A stretch of 64,000 bases of DNA from Pseudoalteromonas sp. MM1 (lineage in GTDB: Bacteria > Pseudomonadota > Gammaproteobacteria > Enterobacterales > Alteromonadaceae). A program made the position numbers and the translations under genes. The stretch lies in assembly GCF_030296835.1 (NCBI RefSeq), contig NZ_AP027922.1:3410001-3474000 (forward strand). The letters are read 5' to 3'. The notes beneath the pieces were generated by a model. That model was not told the DNA's origin. It did not search any database and saw only the letters and a program-made list of their open reading frames with translations. The first letter of the stretch is position 1. The number at the start of each line of letters is the position of its first letter. Positions 34,297 through 44,846 of this stretch are shown here, one piece after another.

Positions 34297-36336
34297 ATGA
34301 GAACCACACTTTTACTATTAGCGTTTGCCAGTAATAGCTTTGCACAAACGGCTGTAGTTGAATCACCAAACTCACAAATAAAATTAACTATTTCTGATGA
34401 AAGTAGCACACCTAGTTACGCAATTAGCTTTAAAGACAAACCAGCTATAAACACATCGCGCTTAGGTTTTGAGTTTAAAACCCAAGCCGCGTTTAACGAT
34501 GGTTTTAAAATCACACATATAGAAAAACAAAGCGTTAACACTCAGTGGCAACAACCTTGGGGCGAGCGACAAACAGTTACTGATAAACACAACGAAGTAG
34601 CGGTCACGTTTACAAAAGATGATCCCCAAGGTGCAACATACACAGTGCGTTTTAGAGCTTTTGATAGTGGCGTTGGGTTTAGATACGAAGTACCAAGCCA
34701 AGCTGGCTTTGAGCAAACACACATCACTAAAGAGCTTACCGAGTTTGCAATTAATAATAGTAACGATGCCACGGCATGGTGGATCCCCGCACGCGGCTGG
34801 AACCGATACGAATACGTTTATAACACCACCGCATTAAATGACGTACCGCTTGCGCACACTCCATTTACTTTAAAAACCAATGATGGTACTCACATCAGCA
34901 TTCACGAAGCTGCCCTTGTTGATTACGCAGGTATGGTGCTTAATCAGCGTCGCCCAGGTACATTTAATGCCGATTTAACACCGTGGTCAGACGGCATTGC
35001 CGTTAAAAAACAAGGCGCGTTTAATACCCCTTGGCGTACTATTCAAATTGCCGACAGCGCCGTTGGCTTAGTCAATTCAGACATAATATTAAATTTAAAC
35101 GAGCCAAATAAGCTCGGTGATGTGTCGTGGGTAAAACCAGGTAAATACGTAGGCATTTGGTGGGGCATGCACATAAACACACAAACCTGGGGCAGCGGAG
35201 AAAAACACGGCGCCACAACTCAAACCACTAAATACTACATGGACTTTGCCGCAAAGTATGGCTTTGATGGCGTATTAGTAGAAGGTTGGAACATAGGTTG
35301 GGACGGCGACTGGTTTTTTAATGGCGATGTATTTAGCTTTACACAACCTTATGATGACTTTGATATAGCCGCCCTTACTCAATACGGCAAACAAAAAGGT
35401 GTGCAATTAATTGGCCACCACGAAACATCGGGTAATGTAAGTAACTACCGTGACCAAATGGACGATGCCTTTGCTCTTTACGAAAAATCAAACGTAAGCC
35501 AAGTTAAAACAGGTTATGTAGCGGATGGCGGTAACATAAAACGCATAGACGAAAATGGCATTGCCCGTCATGAGTGGCACGACGGCCAATTTATGGTTAA
35601 CGAATACCTTTACAACGTAAAGCTGGCTGCTAAACATAAAATCAGTATTAACACCCACGAGCCAATAAAAGACACCGGCCTGCGCCGTACTTACCCAAAC
35701 TGGATTGCCCGCGAGGGTGCACGCGGCCAAGAGTTTAATGCATGGGGCACACCACCTAACCCACCAGAGCATATTCCTATGCTGGCATTTACCCGTATGC
35801 TAGCAGGGCCTATGGACTTTACCCCTGGCATTTTTGATATGAGCTTTAATGGCTTAGGCGATAATACAAACCGCCCGCAAACAACGCTTGCCAAGCAGCT
35901 TGCGCTGTATGTTGTGCTGTATAGCCCGATTCAAATGGCTGCCGACCTACCTAAAAACTATTTAGCTAAGCCTGATGCATTTCAATTTATTCAAGATGTA
36001 CCAACCGATTGGCAGCAAAGTATTGCGCTTGATGGCGAAGTGGGCGATTTTATTGTATTTGCCCGTAAAGAGCGCAAACGCGATAAATACTCAGGAAACG
36101 ACTGGTATTTAGGTGCCGTAACCGACGAAAAAGCCCGTACTATTGAGGTAAAACTCGACTTTTTAGAAAAGTGTAAAAAATTTGAAGCGCAGATATACCA
36201 AGATGGTAAAAATGCAGAGTGGAAAAACAACCCGTACGATTTAGTTATCGAAAAGCGCATAGTTAGTGCAAACGACAAGCTAACTTTAAAACTAGCAACA
36301 AGTGGTGGTACAGCAATCCGCTTTAAGGCACTTTAA
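34297..36336 (+). CDS. Glycoside hydrolase family 97, inverting alpha-glucosidase type
   Basis: A 679-residue secreted enzyme. A signal peptide (residues 1-16, cleavage SFA-QT), an N-terminal beta-sandwich (about 20-280), a catalytic barrel (about 285-570) and a C-terminal sandwich. Glu376 (GHHETSGN), Glu455 (NTHEPI) and Glu479 (RGQEFNAW) correspond to the two base and one acid glutamates of SusB (439, 508, 532); the 24-residue gap between the last two is identical. That marks the inverting, calcium-using subgroup acting on alpha-glucosides. AAAGGA lies seven bases before the start. No SusCD pair is near. Confidence 0.94.
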   Translation: MRTTLLLLAFASNSFAQTAVVESPNSQIKLTISDESSTPSYAISFKDKPAINTSRLGFEFKTQAAFNDGFKITHIEKQSVNTQWQQPWGERQTVTDKHNEVAVTFTKDDPQGATYTVRFRAFDSGVGFRYEVPSQAGFEQTHITKELTEFAINNSNDATAWWIPARGWNRYEYVYNTTALNDVPLAHTPFTLKTNDGTHISIHEAALVDYAGMVLNQRRPGTFNADLTPWSDGIAVKKQGAFNTPWRTIQIADSAVGLVNSDIILNLNEPNKLGDVSWVKPGKYVGIWWGMHINTQTWGSGEKHGATTQTTKYYMDFAAKYGFDGVLVEGWNIGWDGDWFFNGDVFSFTQPYDDFDIAALTQYGKQKGVQLIGHHETSGNVSNYRDQMDDAFALYEKSNVSQVKTGYVADGGNIKRIDENGIARHEWHDGQFMVNEYLYNVKLAAKHKISINTHEPIKDTGLRRTYPNWIAREGARGQEFNAWGTPPNPPEHIPMLAFTRMLAGPMDFTPGIFDMSFNGLGDNTNRPQTTLAKQLALYVVLYSPIQMAADLPKNYLAKPDAFQFIQDVPTDWQQSIALDGEVGDFIVFARKERKRDKYSGNDWYLGAVTDEKARTIEVKLDFLEKCKKFEAQIYQDGKNAEWKNNPYDLVIEKRIVSANDKLTLKLATSGGTAIRFKAL

Positions 36337-36346
36337 GTTTTTGTTA

Positions 36347-36380
36347 TTACGCCTGCACGACTTACAGAGCAGGCGTAAGC
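36347..36380 (+). terminator. Hairpin after the GH97 gene
   Basis: TTACGCCTGC (36347-36356) pairs with GCAGGCGTAA (36369-36378), a 10-bp perfect stem with a 12-base loop. The T run after it is short, so termination is likely but not sure. Confidence 0.55.
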
Positions 36381-36461
36381 TTTACAACTTACCCATGCAA
36401 TTACAGATAATTTATCATTTCAAAAAAGCGAGCTAACTAAAAATATTCTCTAACCGTTTAT

Positions 36462-36620
36462 ATACCAATCTGTTTAACTAAGTAGTCTATTTTGATGCAG
36501 TGAAATCGTGCTGATAGCGTAGAAAAATCGCTATTTAGCTGTTCTAAAAGAGCAGTTTTTAACGTAACTAGCGTTGGGTTTAACTTCTCAAAATGGTTAA
36601 GTATTTTACAGCTTGCTATT
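36462..36620 (+). repeat. Dispersed ~160-bp repeat, copy 3
   Basis: Starts ATACCAATCTGTTTAACTAAG and shares TATTTTGATGCAGTGAAATCGTG, AAAAATCGCTATTTAGCTGTTC and TTTTTAACGTA with copies 1 and 2; the right end is eroded (GCTTGCTATT). It lies in the 417-base gap between the GH97 gene and the solute-binding protein. The rest of that gap (36621-36753) shows no further feature I can support. Confidence 0.8.
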
Positions 36621-36753
36621 AACTGAGTTAATTTAAAGACCATAAAAACCCCTAGTTATTCTTTTAAAAGTTGAAATTAACAAATATTAAACAATAATTA
36701 GTGCAATATAAGTGACCATCCTAATTAATAAAAGTAAAGGGCGTAATATTACG

Positions 36754-37545
36754 GTGGATATTAAAGCAAAACTCATTGTGCTTTCAGCCCTAATTGGTTG
36801 TAGCAACGTATGCTCTGACACTCTTGACATTGCTGCACTCGATTTCTGTCCATACGTTTGCAGTGATACCTCAGGTAATGAGTCGATGGGTTTTGTATTA
36901 GAACTAGAAAAACTAATTTTAGAACGGGCAGGCCACCGAGTAAATTTTCATATAGTCCCCTACTTACGTTCCTTAAAAGGTACAGAGAGTGGTGAGTATG
37001 ATGCTGTAGCTATAAGTAACGACAGCAGTTCAAAAGTAAATATATGCTCAAAAAATACAATCGGCCCAATGATATACACTTTTTATGTTAAAAAAGATAT
37101 GCAATGGCGATACTCTGGGTTGGCATCTCTCGGCCTAGTAAGGTTTGGCGTTATTGCAGGTTACGATTTTTCACTAATCTCCCCTGAAGTTCAAAACTAC
37201 TTTAAAGAAAACCGTGATAACGAGCAGCTTATTCAAGTTCACCATGGCTCAGAAGATCTCATTTATCGCTTGTTTAAAAAGCTCGAATTAGGGCGAATCG
37301 ATACATTTAGTGAAGCCGCCTATGTAGCTGATTACAAAATGCAAAAATATGATCTGCAAGATAAATTTGAAAAAGCGGGGCAGTTTGACAAAACTTTGTG
37401 GGGCAGAATGTGTTTCTCACCTAAAAACCCCAAGGCGCATGAGTATGCTCAACTTATTGATACAGGCATGAAAGAGCTCAGAAAATCTGGTGAGCTCAAA
37501 AAAATAATGCAAAGCTATGGCTTATCGGTTTGGGAGCCACAGTAA
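36754..37545 (+). CDS. Periplasmic solute-binding protein-like (SBP family 3)
   Basis: About 263 residues. A signal sequence (KAKLIVLSALIGCSNVCS) is followed by a family 3 solute-binding fold: LDIAALDFCPYVCSD, GFVLELEKLILERAG, LRFGVIAGYDFS-type hinge and the closing SGELKKIMQSYGLS. The start is unsure: GTG at 36754 gives a clean signal; the frame also opens with a GTG at 36712. LIGC may be a lipobox. Cys pairs near the mature start may form disulfides. No permease or ATPase is adjacent, so it may be a sensor or scavenging protein. Confidence 0.75.
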   Translation: MDIKAKLIVLSALIGCSNVCSDTLDIAALDFCPYVCSDTSGNESMGFVLELEKLILERAGHRVNFHIVPYLRSLKGTESGEYDAVAISNDSSSKVNICSKNTIGPMIYTFYVKKDMQWRYSGLASLGLVRFGVIAGYDFSLISPEVQNYFKENRDNEQLIQVHHGSEDLIYRLFKKLELGRIDTFSEAAYVADYKMQKYDLQDKFEKAGQFDKTLWGRMCFSPKNPKAHEYAQLIDTGMKELRKSGELKKIMQSYGLSVWEPQ

Positions 37546-37609
37546 TACTAGTTGTTTATATTTAAAAGCACTCTACAGGCCAGTGCCTTTCAAGAACTCT
37601 TTAACTAAC

Positions 37610-38932
37610 TTACATTGACGTTACAGGTGCTATTACTTTTATCGGCAAATAAATTTGAGCACTTAGGCCACCCTCTGGACGGTTTTCAAGCTTAACTTTA
37701 CCATCGTGCATATCAATAATACGCTTAATAATGGCAAGGCCTAAACCACTACCTTCGCTGCCACGCGCTGCATCTCCTTGCTTAAAGGGTTCAAACACTG
37801 ATTCAAGTTCGCTTTCAGGAATGCCTGGCCCGTTATCGTTTACCGCTATCACAACGTATTTTTTGTTTGAATTAAAGTAGCTTAATACTTCTATATCGCC
37901 CTCGGAATAACGCAGCGCGTTTTCAATCATGTTAGTAATTACGCGCTTAATAGCCACACTACTTAACGGAACAAGCCCCACGCTGGGGTTACCTTTAAAG
38001 GTAATAACACGTTGATGTTTAAGCTCACAATTAACCACCTCAGCAACTAGCGCGTTTATATCTTCGCAAGCAAGCTCATCTGTTTTGTGGTGGCGTAAAT
38101 ACTCAATAAATTGATCGATAATACCGTTCATATCTTCAATATCGTAAATAATGCCTTCACGAAGGTATTCATCCTCATCGCTCATCATTTCGGTTGCCAG
38201 ACGAATACGCGTTAGCGGGGTACGTAAATCGTGAGAAACACCAGCCATGAGTAAACGACGGTCGTTTTCAAGTGCAGCAATGCCGCGCGACATTTGATTA
38301 AATGCCCGAGTCACTTCTATTACTTCACTGGAGCCCTCTTCTTCAAGCTTAGAGCTAAAATCGCCCTTACCCACTTTCACAGCAGCTTGCTGCAACGCCT
38401 TTAATGGCCGGTTTAAGTGCCTCGCAAATAGCCAGCCGCCTAATACACTTAAAAAACCAATACTTGATAAGTAAAAGGTTAAAAATTCGAGATTGTTTTC
38501 TTGATACCCAGTAAGTGGCACCTTTACCCAATACCCTGGCGCTTGTGGGGCTTCTACCCAATATATTAGTGGGTCGGTTTGGCTAATGCGCACCCGCGCC
38601 GAGCCATTTAATTGCTCAGACATACTACGCGACAGCATCGAGTATTCTCTGGTTTGACCAAGCCCTTGGCGCATTGCCTCGCGCTGCGTCATCACTTCTA
38701 TACCGGTAATTTCAAAAAATTTTTCAGATACTTCGTCGTTTATTTCTACGCCGTCTTCCCAGTCTATAAACACCGTTTTAATTTGCTTTGCAAGCATGAG
38801 ATTTACTTGCTCTATGGTCGGTTTTACAACGTAAAAGCTTACCGTAACATACGACACTATTTGGTTAATTAGCAGTAAAGCGGCCACTAAAAATACAGTT
38901 TGCCCAAACGCACTTCGCGGAAAAAATCCCAT
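37610..38932 (-). CDS. envZ: Osmosensor histidine kinase EnvZ
   Basis: A 440-residue inner-membrane kinase. Two membrane segments (about 10-30 and 150-172) bracket a periplasmic domain; a HAMP domain follows with [20 protein letters not shown]. The phospho-acceptor His lies in [17 protein letters not shown] (about 231-247), with N box [10 protein letters not shown]1 DNGPGIP and G2 [12 protein letters not shown]. It phosphorylates OmpR, encoded five bases upstream in the same operon. Outer-membrane proteins in this window are possible targets, but no OmpR box was identified. Confidence 0.95.
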   Translation of the reverse strand: MGFFPRSAFGQTVFLVAALLLINQIVSYVTVSFYVVKPTIEQVNLMLAKQIKTVFIDWEDGVEINDEVSEKFFEITGIEVMTQREAMRQGLGQTREYSMLSRSMSEQLNGSARVRISQTDPLIYWVEAPQAPGYWVKVPLTGYQENNLEFLTFYLSSIGFLSVLGGWLFARHLNRPLKALQQAAVKVGKGDFSSKLEEEGSSEVIEVTRAFNQMSRGIAALENDRRLLMAGVSHDLRTPLTRIRLATEMMSDEDEYLREGIIYDIEDMNGIIDQFIEYLRHHKTDELACEDINALVAEVVNCELKHQRVITFKGNPSVGLVPLSSVAIKRVITNMIENALRYSEGDIEVLSYFNSNKKYVVIAVNDNGPGIPESELESVFEPFKQGDAARGSEGSGLGLAIIKRIIDMHDGKVKLENRPEGGLSAQIYLPIKVIAPVTSM

Positions 38933-38937
38933 ATAAA

Positions 38938-39657
38938 CTACTTTTCACCGTCAGGAACAAACACATAACCTAAACCCCAAACCGTTTGAATATAGCGCGG
39001 GTTGGCGGCATCTACTTCAATCATGCGGCGAAGTCGCGAAACTTGCACGTCAATACTGCGCTCAAGGGCGCTGTAATCTCGCCCTCGAGCAAGGTTCATT
39101 AATTTATCGCGACTAAGTGGTTCGCGCGGATGCGATACAAGAGCTTTGAGTACGGCAAATTCTCCGCTGGTGAGCGAAATAGTTTTATCGCCTTCGCTCA
39201 TTTCACGGGTGGCTAAGTTAAGTGTAAATTGGCCAAACGCAATGAGGTTTTCTTCTGCAGCTGGGGCGCCAGGCACTTCTTTAGCACGGCGGCGTAAAAT
39301 AGCTTTAATGCGAGCCAGTAATTCGCGCGGGTTAAACGGTTTAGGGATGTAGTCATCTGCGCCTAATTCAAGGCCTATAATACGGTCGACCTCATCGCCT
39401 TTTGCTGTAAGCATAACAATAGGGATTTCGTTTTCTTTTTGGCGTAGCCGGCGGCAAATTGATAAGCCATCTTCGCCTGGTAGCATTAAGTCAAGCACCA
39501 TTAAGTGAAAATTTTCTCGCTCAATGAGTCTATCCATTTGCTCTGAGTTTGCGGCGGTTCTAACAATAAACCCCTGCTCTACTAAATAACGCTCTAGTAA
39601 ACTGCGCAGGCGCATATCATCATCTACAACTAATACTTTTGTGGTTTCGTGTCCCAT
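38938..39657 (-). CDS. ompR: Response regulator OmpR
   Basis: A 239-residue regulator: receiver domain (about 7-120) with acidic DDD, phospho-Asp in [11 protein letters not shown] and Lys in [11 protein letters not shown], then a winged-helix DNA-binding domain (about 137-235) with [14 protein letters not shown] and [15 protein letters not shown]. It heads the ompR-envZ operon and is divergent from greB, as in E. coli. Confidence 0.96.
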   Translation of the reverse strand: MGHETTKVLVVDDDMRLRSLLERYLVEQGFIVRTAANSEQMDRLIERENFHLMVLDLMLPGEDGLSICRRLRQKENEIPIVMLTAKGDEVDRIIGLELGADDYIPKPFNPRELLARIKAILRRRAKEVPGAPAAEENLIAFGQFTLNLATREMSEGDKTISLTSGEFAVLKALVSHPREPLSRDKLMNLARGRDYSALERSIDVQVSRLRRMIEVDAANPRYIQTVWGLGYVFVPDGEK

Positions 39658-39842
39658 TGCGTGTTTCTTATTTTTATTTCCAATTAATAGTTAATATAAA
39701 TGAAAAACTTAATAATCAAAATCTAATTGCGCGCTTAGATTGTTACTGAACATTTCAAAACTTAATTTTAATAAATTTACGCTCGACAAATTTTGGCAAG
39801 TTTAATAACGTGCACAGCATTAGAGTTAATAAATAAACGCCG

Positions 39843-40316
39843 ATGAAAACAAATTTAATTACCCGCGAAGGCTACTTGCAACTACAACAAGAGCACGACC
39901 ATTTATGGAACGTTAAACGCCCTGAAGTCACAAAAATAGTAAGTTGGGCGGCAAGCCTTGGCGATCGCTCAGAAAATGCAGATTATCAATATAATAAGCG
40001 TTTACTGCGCCAAATTGATCGCCGCGTTCGGTATTTGCGCAAACGCCTACCCGATTTAAAAATTATTGATTACTCACCGCAGCAAGACGGTAAAGTATTT
40101 TTTGGCGCGTGGGTAGAAATAGAAAACGAGCAAGGCGAGATAAAAAAATTTAGAATTGTGGGGCCTGATGAAATATACGACCGCAAAGACTACATATCAA
40201 TTGACTCACCTATGGCGCGCGCCCTGATAAAAAAACAAGTAGACGATGATTTTGAGGTACCTACACCGCAAGGTAAAAAAGAATGGTATGTAAATAGTAT
40301 TGAATATCAAAAATAA
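39843..40316 (+). CDS. greB: Transcript cleavage factor GreB
   Basis: GreB enters the secondary channel of RNA polymerase and triggers cleavage of backtracked RNA. The 157-residue product has the N-terminal coiled coil (about 1-78) with the acidic tip ASLGDRSENADYQYNK and a C-terminal domain ending SPMARALIKKQVDDDFEVPTPQGK. The ompR-divergent position matches enterobacteria. The GreB form is told from GreA by the KRLLRQIDRRVRYLRKRL run. Confidence 0.95.
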   Translation: MKTNLITREGYLQLQQEHDHLWNVKRPEVTKIVSWAASLGDRSENADYQYNKRLLRQIDRRVRYLRKRLPDLKIIDYSPQQDGKVFFGAWVEIENEQGEIKKFRIVGPDEIYDRKDYISIDSPMARALIKKQVDDDFEVPTPQGKKEWYVNSIEYQK

Positions 40317-40442
40317 TCCCCCATAACATTATTAATAAATAACTACTTTGATTCAGATCAGGTAAATTTTTTATTGTGTAATATATCTCATTAGGATATA
40401 TATTAAGCTCGCAGGTTTATTTTTAACCTGATATTTAAGGTA

Positions 40443-40760
40443 ATGGCTATGTCAAACTTAGTACAGCGCATATGTAGTAATGCCGTATTGTTTGCACTTT
40501 TAATGAGTGTGAGTTTGACTTTGCACGCCAATACCACCGAAGTAAGTATAGATAACGCCAGTGTATCTAATCATTTTATCGCTTGTGAATTTCCTGACCA
40601 AGCAACCCCCGACATTGACTTAGACTCTCATGTTAATGCATTTGCTATTAGGTTGTTTCAACCGCTACCTAATGCTGTTTCATCTTTTTACCAAAGTACA
40701 AACCTAAGCCGCCCTTTTAGTACGGCGTATCAACGTGGCCCACCTAGCTATTTAATTTAA
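40443..40760 (+). CDS. Small secreted or membrane-attached protein, unknown function
   Basis: A 105-residue protein with a signal peptide (AVLFALLMSVSLTLHA, cleavage near residue 29). The mature part has one Cys and ends YQRGPPSYLI, a RxPP-type tail I have seen in other small envelope proteins of the group, without a known role. The start is ATG at 40443 or 40449. It lies 50 bases before the CBS gene in the same direction. Confidence in coding rests on the signal and the frame fitting the gap. Confidence 0.65.
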   Translation: MAMSNLVQRICSNAVLFALLMSVSLTLHANTTEVSIDNASVSNHFIACEFPDQATPDIDLDSHVNAFAIRLFQPLPNAVSSFYQSTNLSRPFSTAYQRGPPSYLI

Positions 40761-40810
40761 TTCACAATTTTACTTTTTGATTAAATTTTATAACTAATAA
40801 GGTGACTATC

Positions 40811-41392
40811 ATGTCTAACTTTAAAGAATTACGTACCCAAAACATTTCTAATGCTGTTATTGCAAGCACGTTTGAAGAGCAACAAGCCGCTATTAATTTA
40901 ACGTCTCCGGCATTAACCGTAATCAATAACTTTACCCAAAAAACACCTATTCGCGCTCAATACGACACAACAATTAGCGATGCGCTTAAACAGGTATTAG
41001 CAGAGCATTCTGACTATGTATTAGTAACTGATGAGGCGCAAAAATTAATTGGTATTGTTTCAAGTGCCGACTTACAAAGCGCTAAAATTACGGCCATTGC
41101 ACAACGGTTAAATACCACTCGCAATGAGGTGAGCCTACGCTACATTATGACACCTATTAGCCAACTTAGTGGCGTAAGTATGCAAAGCCTAAGCTATGCA
41201 AGTATTGGCGATGCACTACAAACAATGGAACATCAAGGCAGTATGTTTTTATTAGCAACGACCACTAATAACGAAATATGCGGGTTAATTTCGGCGCGTC
41301 AAATAGCTAAAACGCTACACATTCCAGTGCATATTACCCCTATTGCTCACACGTTTAGTGATGTTTTAGAAAGTGTAGAGCACCCTCACTAA
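40811..41392 (+). CDS. CBS domain protein
   Basis: A 193-residue soluble protein with two CBS repeats (about 50-105 and 120-175): TTISDALKQVLAEHSDYVLVTDEAQKLIGIVSSADLQ and a second copy with YASIGDALQTMEHQGSMFLLATT. Such pairs bind adenine nucleotides and regulate partner proteins; no partner domain is attached. AAGG lies eight bases before the ATG at 40811, preferred over the GTG at 40802. A strong hairpin terminator follows. Confidence 0.88.
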   Translation: MSNFKELRTQNISNAVIASTFEEQQAAINLTSPALTVINNFTQKTPIRAQYDTTISDALKQVLAEHSDYVLVTDEAQKLIGIVSSADLQSAKITAIAQRLNTTRNEVSLRYIMTPISQLSGVSMQSLSYASIGDALQTMEHQGSMFLLATTTNNEICGLISARQIAKTLHIPVHITPIAHTFSDVLESVEHPH

Positions 41393-41433
41393 AGCGCGCT
41401 TTTTCACTTTGTAAGCTCAGCCAAGCCAACCAT

Positions 41434-41475
41434 CTTAAAGCAAGCAAAATTGCTTGCTTTAAGAGCTTTTTATTA
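41434..41475 (+). terminator. Terminator after the CBS gene
   Basis: CTTAAAGCAAGCA (41434-41446) pairs with TGCTTGCTTTAAG (41451-41463), 13 bp perfect with loop AAAT, followed by AGCTTTTTATT. Confidence 0.85.
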
Positions 41476-41603
41476 CAACCTGCTGTGATATTATTCAACT
41501 AATATATACCTACCAAACTCATTAAATAGCAACTTTAATAAGCTGGGTATAACAGTACCAGAGGGATTTTCTGGTTTTATTTTTTGTATTAAAAGGTTTA
41601 TGC

Positions 41604-43925
41604 ATGAGCGATATCTCTGCACGTTTAGCCACTGAGCTAAATGCACAACAGCAACAAGTTGTTGCTGCTACAAAATTACTTGATGAAGGCGCAACGGTTC
41701 CTTTTATTGCGCGTTACCGTAAAGAAATTACCGGTGGATTAGACGACACGCAATTACGCCTTTTAGAGCAACGTTTGTCGTATTTGCGCGAGCTTGAAGA
41801 ACGCCGCAGCTTTATTTTATCAACCATCGAATCGCAAAATAAACTAACGCCAGCGCTAAGTGCCGATATTACCAGCGCGCAAAGCAAAACTGAGCTTGAA
41901 GATTTATACCTTCCTTATAAAGCGAAGCGCCGTACCAAAGGTCAAATAGCTATTGAAGCAGGCCTTGAGCCACTTGCCGATGCGCTATTTAACGATGCAA
42001 ACTTAGACCCTGAGCAACACGCTCAGCAGTTTATTAATGCCGACCAAGGTATTACAGATACCAAAGCAGCCCTTGATGGTGCTAAATTTATTTTAATGGA
42101 ACGCTTTGCAGAAGATGCTAAGTTATTAGCAAAGTTTAGAAGCCACATTAGCCAACACGGTGCCATACAAAGCACACTTATTGACGGCCAAGAGCAAGCT
42201 GGTAGCAAATACCGCGACTATTTTGATCATCAAGAACCTCTTAAAAAGGTCCCTTCGCACCGTGCACTTGCTATGTTACGCGCGCGAAACGAGGGTATTT
42301 TACAGCTAAGTATTAACCCAGAGCCAAGCAGCGAAAATGCAGCCCAGCTATGCGCGCAAATGATTGCTGATCACTACCGCTTAGACGTGAAATATAAAGC
42401 AGCTAGCGCATGGTTGTTAAGTGTTGTGCAGTGGGCTTGGAAAATAAAGCTTGGCCTACACCTAGAAAATGAATTTTTAGCGGCCATGCGAGAAAAAGCC
42501 GAAACCGGCGCTATAGATGTATTTGCTAAAAACTTAAAAGACTTACTTATGGCCGCGCCTGCTGGGCCACGAACAACGCTTGGCCTCGATCCTGGGTTAC
42601 GTACTGGCTGTAAAATTGCCGTAGTTGATGGCACAGGTAAATTGCTTACAACGCAAACTATTTTCCCCCACGCGCCACAAAATCACTGGGAAAAATCGTT
42701 GCGTACATTAGAGCAACTATGTCGCCAGCATAAAGTAGAACTTATTGCGATTGGTAACGGAACCGCATCACGCGAGTCTGACAAGCTAGTAGGCGAACTT
42801 ATTAAGGCCAATGCTGAGCTTAAATTAAATAAAATTATGGTAAGCGAAGCCGGTGCATCTGTTTACTCTGCGTCAGAATTTGCCGCGAATGAATTCCCTA
42901 ATTTAGATGTGTCTTTACGTGGCGCGGTATCTATTGCGCGTCGCCTGCAAGACCCACTGGCCGAGCTTGTTAAAATTGAGCCAAAATCAATTGGTGTAGG
43001 CCAATACCAGCACGATGTATCGCAAAGCCAATTGGGTCAAACACTGACCGCAGTGGTAGAAGACTGTGTAAACTCTGTGGGTGTTGATTTAAATATGGCG
43101 TCGGTGCCGCTCCTTACTCGCGTATCGGGGTTAAATAAAACCTTAGCGCAAAATATAGTAAATTACCGCGACACTAACGGCACGTTTACTAAGCGTAGCG
43201 AACTTAAAAAAGTTGAGCGTTTAGGACCAAAAGCGTTTGAGCAAGCTGCAGGCTTTTTGCGTATTAATCAGGGTAAAGATCCACTTGATAACTCATCAGT
43301 TCACCCTGAGGCTTACCCTGTTGTTAAACTTATTTGTGAGCGTAACAACCTTGATGTAAATAGCTTAATAGGCAATAGCGAGTTTTTAAATAAACTAGTT
43401 GCTAATGACTACACCGACGAGAAGTTTGGTTTACCTACCGTTACCGACATCATTAAAGAGCTAGATAAGCCTGGGCGCGATCCTCGTCCTGAGTTTAAAA
43501 CGGCTGAATTTAAAGCCGGTGTAGAAAAAATCACAGACTTAAAACCTGGAATGATTTTGGAAGGTGTGGTTTCTAATGTAGCTAACTTTGGTGCGTTTGT
43601 TGATGTAGGTGTACACCAAGATGGCCTAGTGCATATTTCGGCAATTACTAATAAGTTTATCTCTGATCCGCGCGAAGTAGTAAAAGCCGGTGACATTGTA
43701 AAAGTAAAAGTGGTTGAGGTAGATGCCCCACGTAAACGCATTAGCTTTACTATGCGCTTAGATGATGAAATAGACACAAGCAATAAACCCGCTGCCGCGC
43801 CGCAAAAGCAACGCAGTAATCAGGGCCAGCAACCGCGTGCAGCAAAACCAAAACGCGATAATGGTAACGCCATGATGGGTAATGCCTTTGCCGATGCATT
43901 TGCTAATGCAAAGACAAAAAAATAA
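41604..43925 (+). CDS. tex: Transcription accessory protein Tex
   Basis: A 773-residue RNA-binding protein. Domains in order: an N-terminal helical part (about 1-320) with [20 protein letters not shown], a RuvC-like domain (about 325-460) with [19 protein letters not shown], a helix-hairpin-helix part (about 480-560) with [20 protein letters not shown] and an S1 domain (about 645-715) with [31 protein letters not shown]. The tail is basic and low in complexity. Tex acts at transcription complexes and is widely conserved. Monocistronic, with a strong shared terminator. Confidence 0.97.
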   Translation: MSDISARLATELNAQQQQVVAATKLLDEGATVPFIARYRKEITGGLDDTQLRLLEQRLSYLRELEERRSFILSTIESQNKLTPALSADITSAQSKTELEDLYLPYKAKRRTKGQIAIEAGLEPLADALFNDANLDPEQHAQQFINADQGITDTKAALDGAKFILMERFAEDAKLLAKFRSHISQHGAIQSTLIDGQEQAGSKYRDYFDHQEPLKKVPSHRALAMLRARNEGILQLSINPEPSSENAAQLCAQMIADHYRLDVKYKAASAWLLSVVQWAWKIKLGLHLENEFLAAMREKAETGAIDVFAKNLKDLLMAAPAGPRTTLGLDPGLRTGCKIAVVDGTGKLLTTQTIFPHAPQNHWEKSLRTLEQLCRQHKVELIAIGNGTASRESDKLVGELIKANAELKLNKIMVSEAGASVYSASEFAANEFPNLDVSLRGAVSIARRLQDPLAELVKIEPKSIGVGQYQHDVSQSQLGQTLTAVVEDCVNSVGVDLNMASVPLLTRVSGLNKTLAQNIVNYRDTNGTFTKRSELKKVERLGPKAFEQAAGFLRINQGKDPLDNSSVHPEAYPVVKLICERNNLDVNSLIGNSEFLNKLVANDYTDEKFGLPTVTDIIKELDKPGRDPRPEFKTAEFKAGVEKITDLKPGMILEGVVSNVANFGAFVDVGVHQDGLVHISAITNKFISDPREVVKAGDIVKVKVVEVDAPRKRISFTMRLDDEIDTSNKPAAAPQKQRSNQGQQPRAAKPKRDNGNAMMGNAFADAFANAKTKK

Positions 43926-43935
43926 ACACCCACTA

Positions 43936-43964
43936 AAAACGCCGCTCATTGAGCGGCGTTTTAG
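43936..43964. terminator. Bidirectional terminator between tex and the SprA-related gene
   Basis: AAAACGCCGCTC pairs with GAGCGGCGTTTT (43936-43947 with 43951-43962, loop ATT). A and T runs on both sides let it serve both convergent genes. Confidence 0.9.
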
Positions 43965-43980
43965 TTTAGCTTAACTAGTT

Positions 43981-44841
43981 TTAACCAAAGGCAGAAAAAA
44001 CACTCTCGTTTTGGGGTGAGCTAGCCATTTGATAAAAATTAGCAATACGGCCAGCTCGGGCGTCTACTTCTGGGTCACGTGCTTGCTCTGTATTAGTATC
44101 GCTTTGCGACTCAGCGGTGCTGGTTTCGTTTATTGATAACGCACTTTGTGGCTCTTGTGCTTGCGCTTCCTCGTCAGCAGGGGCTGATAATTCCGCTTGG
44201 GCAGCCGCCATTTTTTGGGTTGCATCAGCTGCGATTGCCCTGTCGGCACTTGATGGCTCTGCTGGGGCAAGTGCGGCTGCACGTACCGTTTGCATTTTAT
44301 CTATAGTGGCTTGCGGATCGCCGGGGATTACAGATACATCAATTTGTACCTCACCGCCCACCGCGTAATTAGTGCCATCTGGTCCACGTTGGTATTCATA
44401 ACTTGGTGAGCCTGCATACTGCCCACCCACCGATGCATGCGCTTGTTCGTGTACACGCACTTCAGTATCGCGCGCTTTAAGCTCTTTAATTTGTTGTTGT
44501 TCTAACTCTAGCTGTTGCTGCTCTTGTTCTTCCTCGGGGGTGTCTTCGCTTGCTTGTTGATTTTGTTGCTGTTCGTTATTTGAATCTTCGCTGCCTTGCT
44601 GACGCTGCTCAACAGTTTGCTCATCACTAAGCTTACCGGTTGCATCATAGGTGGCGGCTTCTGTACTGCTTGGTAGTTTTGCTTTATCAGCATCGCTTTG
44701 CGCTTTGGTTTCGGTATTGCTGGCGCTATTAGGGGCTGGAGCAGGAATAACGTCGCGCAGCTGGTTGTCACGCCGAGCGGTTTCCGTATAAACATTGGCG
44801 GTGTTTATATTGATAGACGGAAATGGCGTGACAATATTCAT
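43981..44841 (-). CDS. SprA-related family protein (putative metalloprotease, HEQAH)
   Basis: A 286-residue protein. The first 140 residues are low-complexity with long Gln/Glu runs. Then comes the SprA-related block VRVHEQAHASVGGQYAGSPSYEYQ... (about 131-230), with HEQAH like a zinc-protease HExxH, GPDGTNYAVGGEVQIDVS and MQTVRAAALAPAEPS. No signal peptide was seen. The function is not known; proteolytic activity is inferred only from the motif. It is five bases downstream of the flagellar-rod-like gene. Confidence 0.85.
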   Translation of the reverse strand: MNIVTPFPSININTANVYTETARRDNQLRDVIPAPAPNSASNTETKAQSDADKAKLPSSTEAATYDATGKLSDEQTVEQRQQGSEDSNNEQQQNQQASEDTPEEEQEQQQLELEQQQIKELKARDTEVRVHEQAHASVGGQYAGSPSYEYQRGPDGTNYAVGGEVQIDVSVIPGDPQATIDKMQTVRAAALAPAEPSSADRAIAADATQKMAAAQAELSAPADEEAQAQEPQSALSINETSTAESQSDTNTEQARDPEVDARAGRIANFYQMASSPQNESVFSAFG

Positions 44842-44846
44842 TACAT

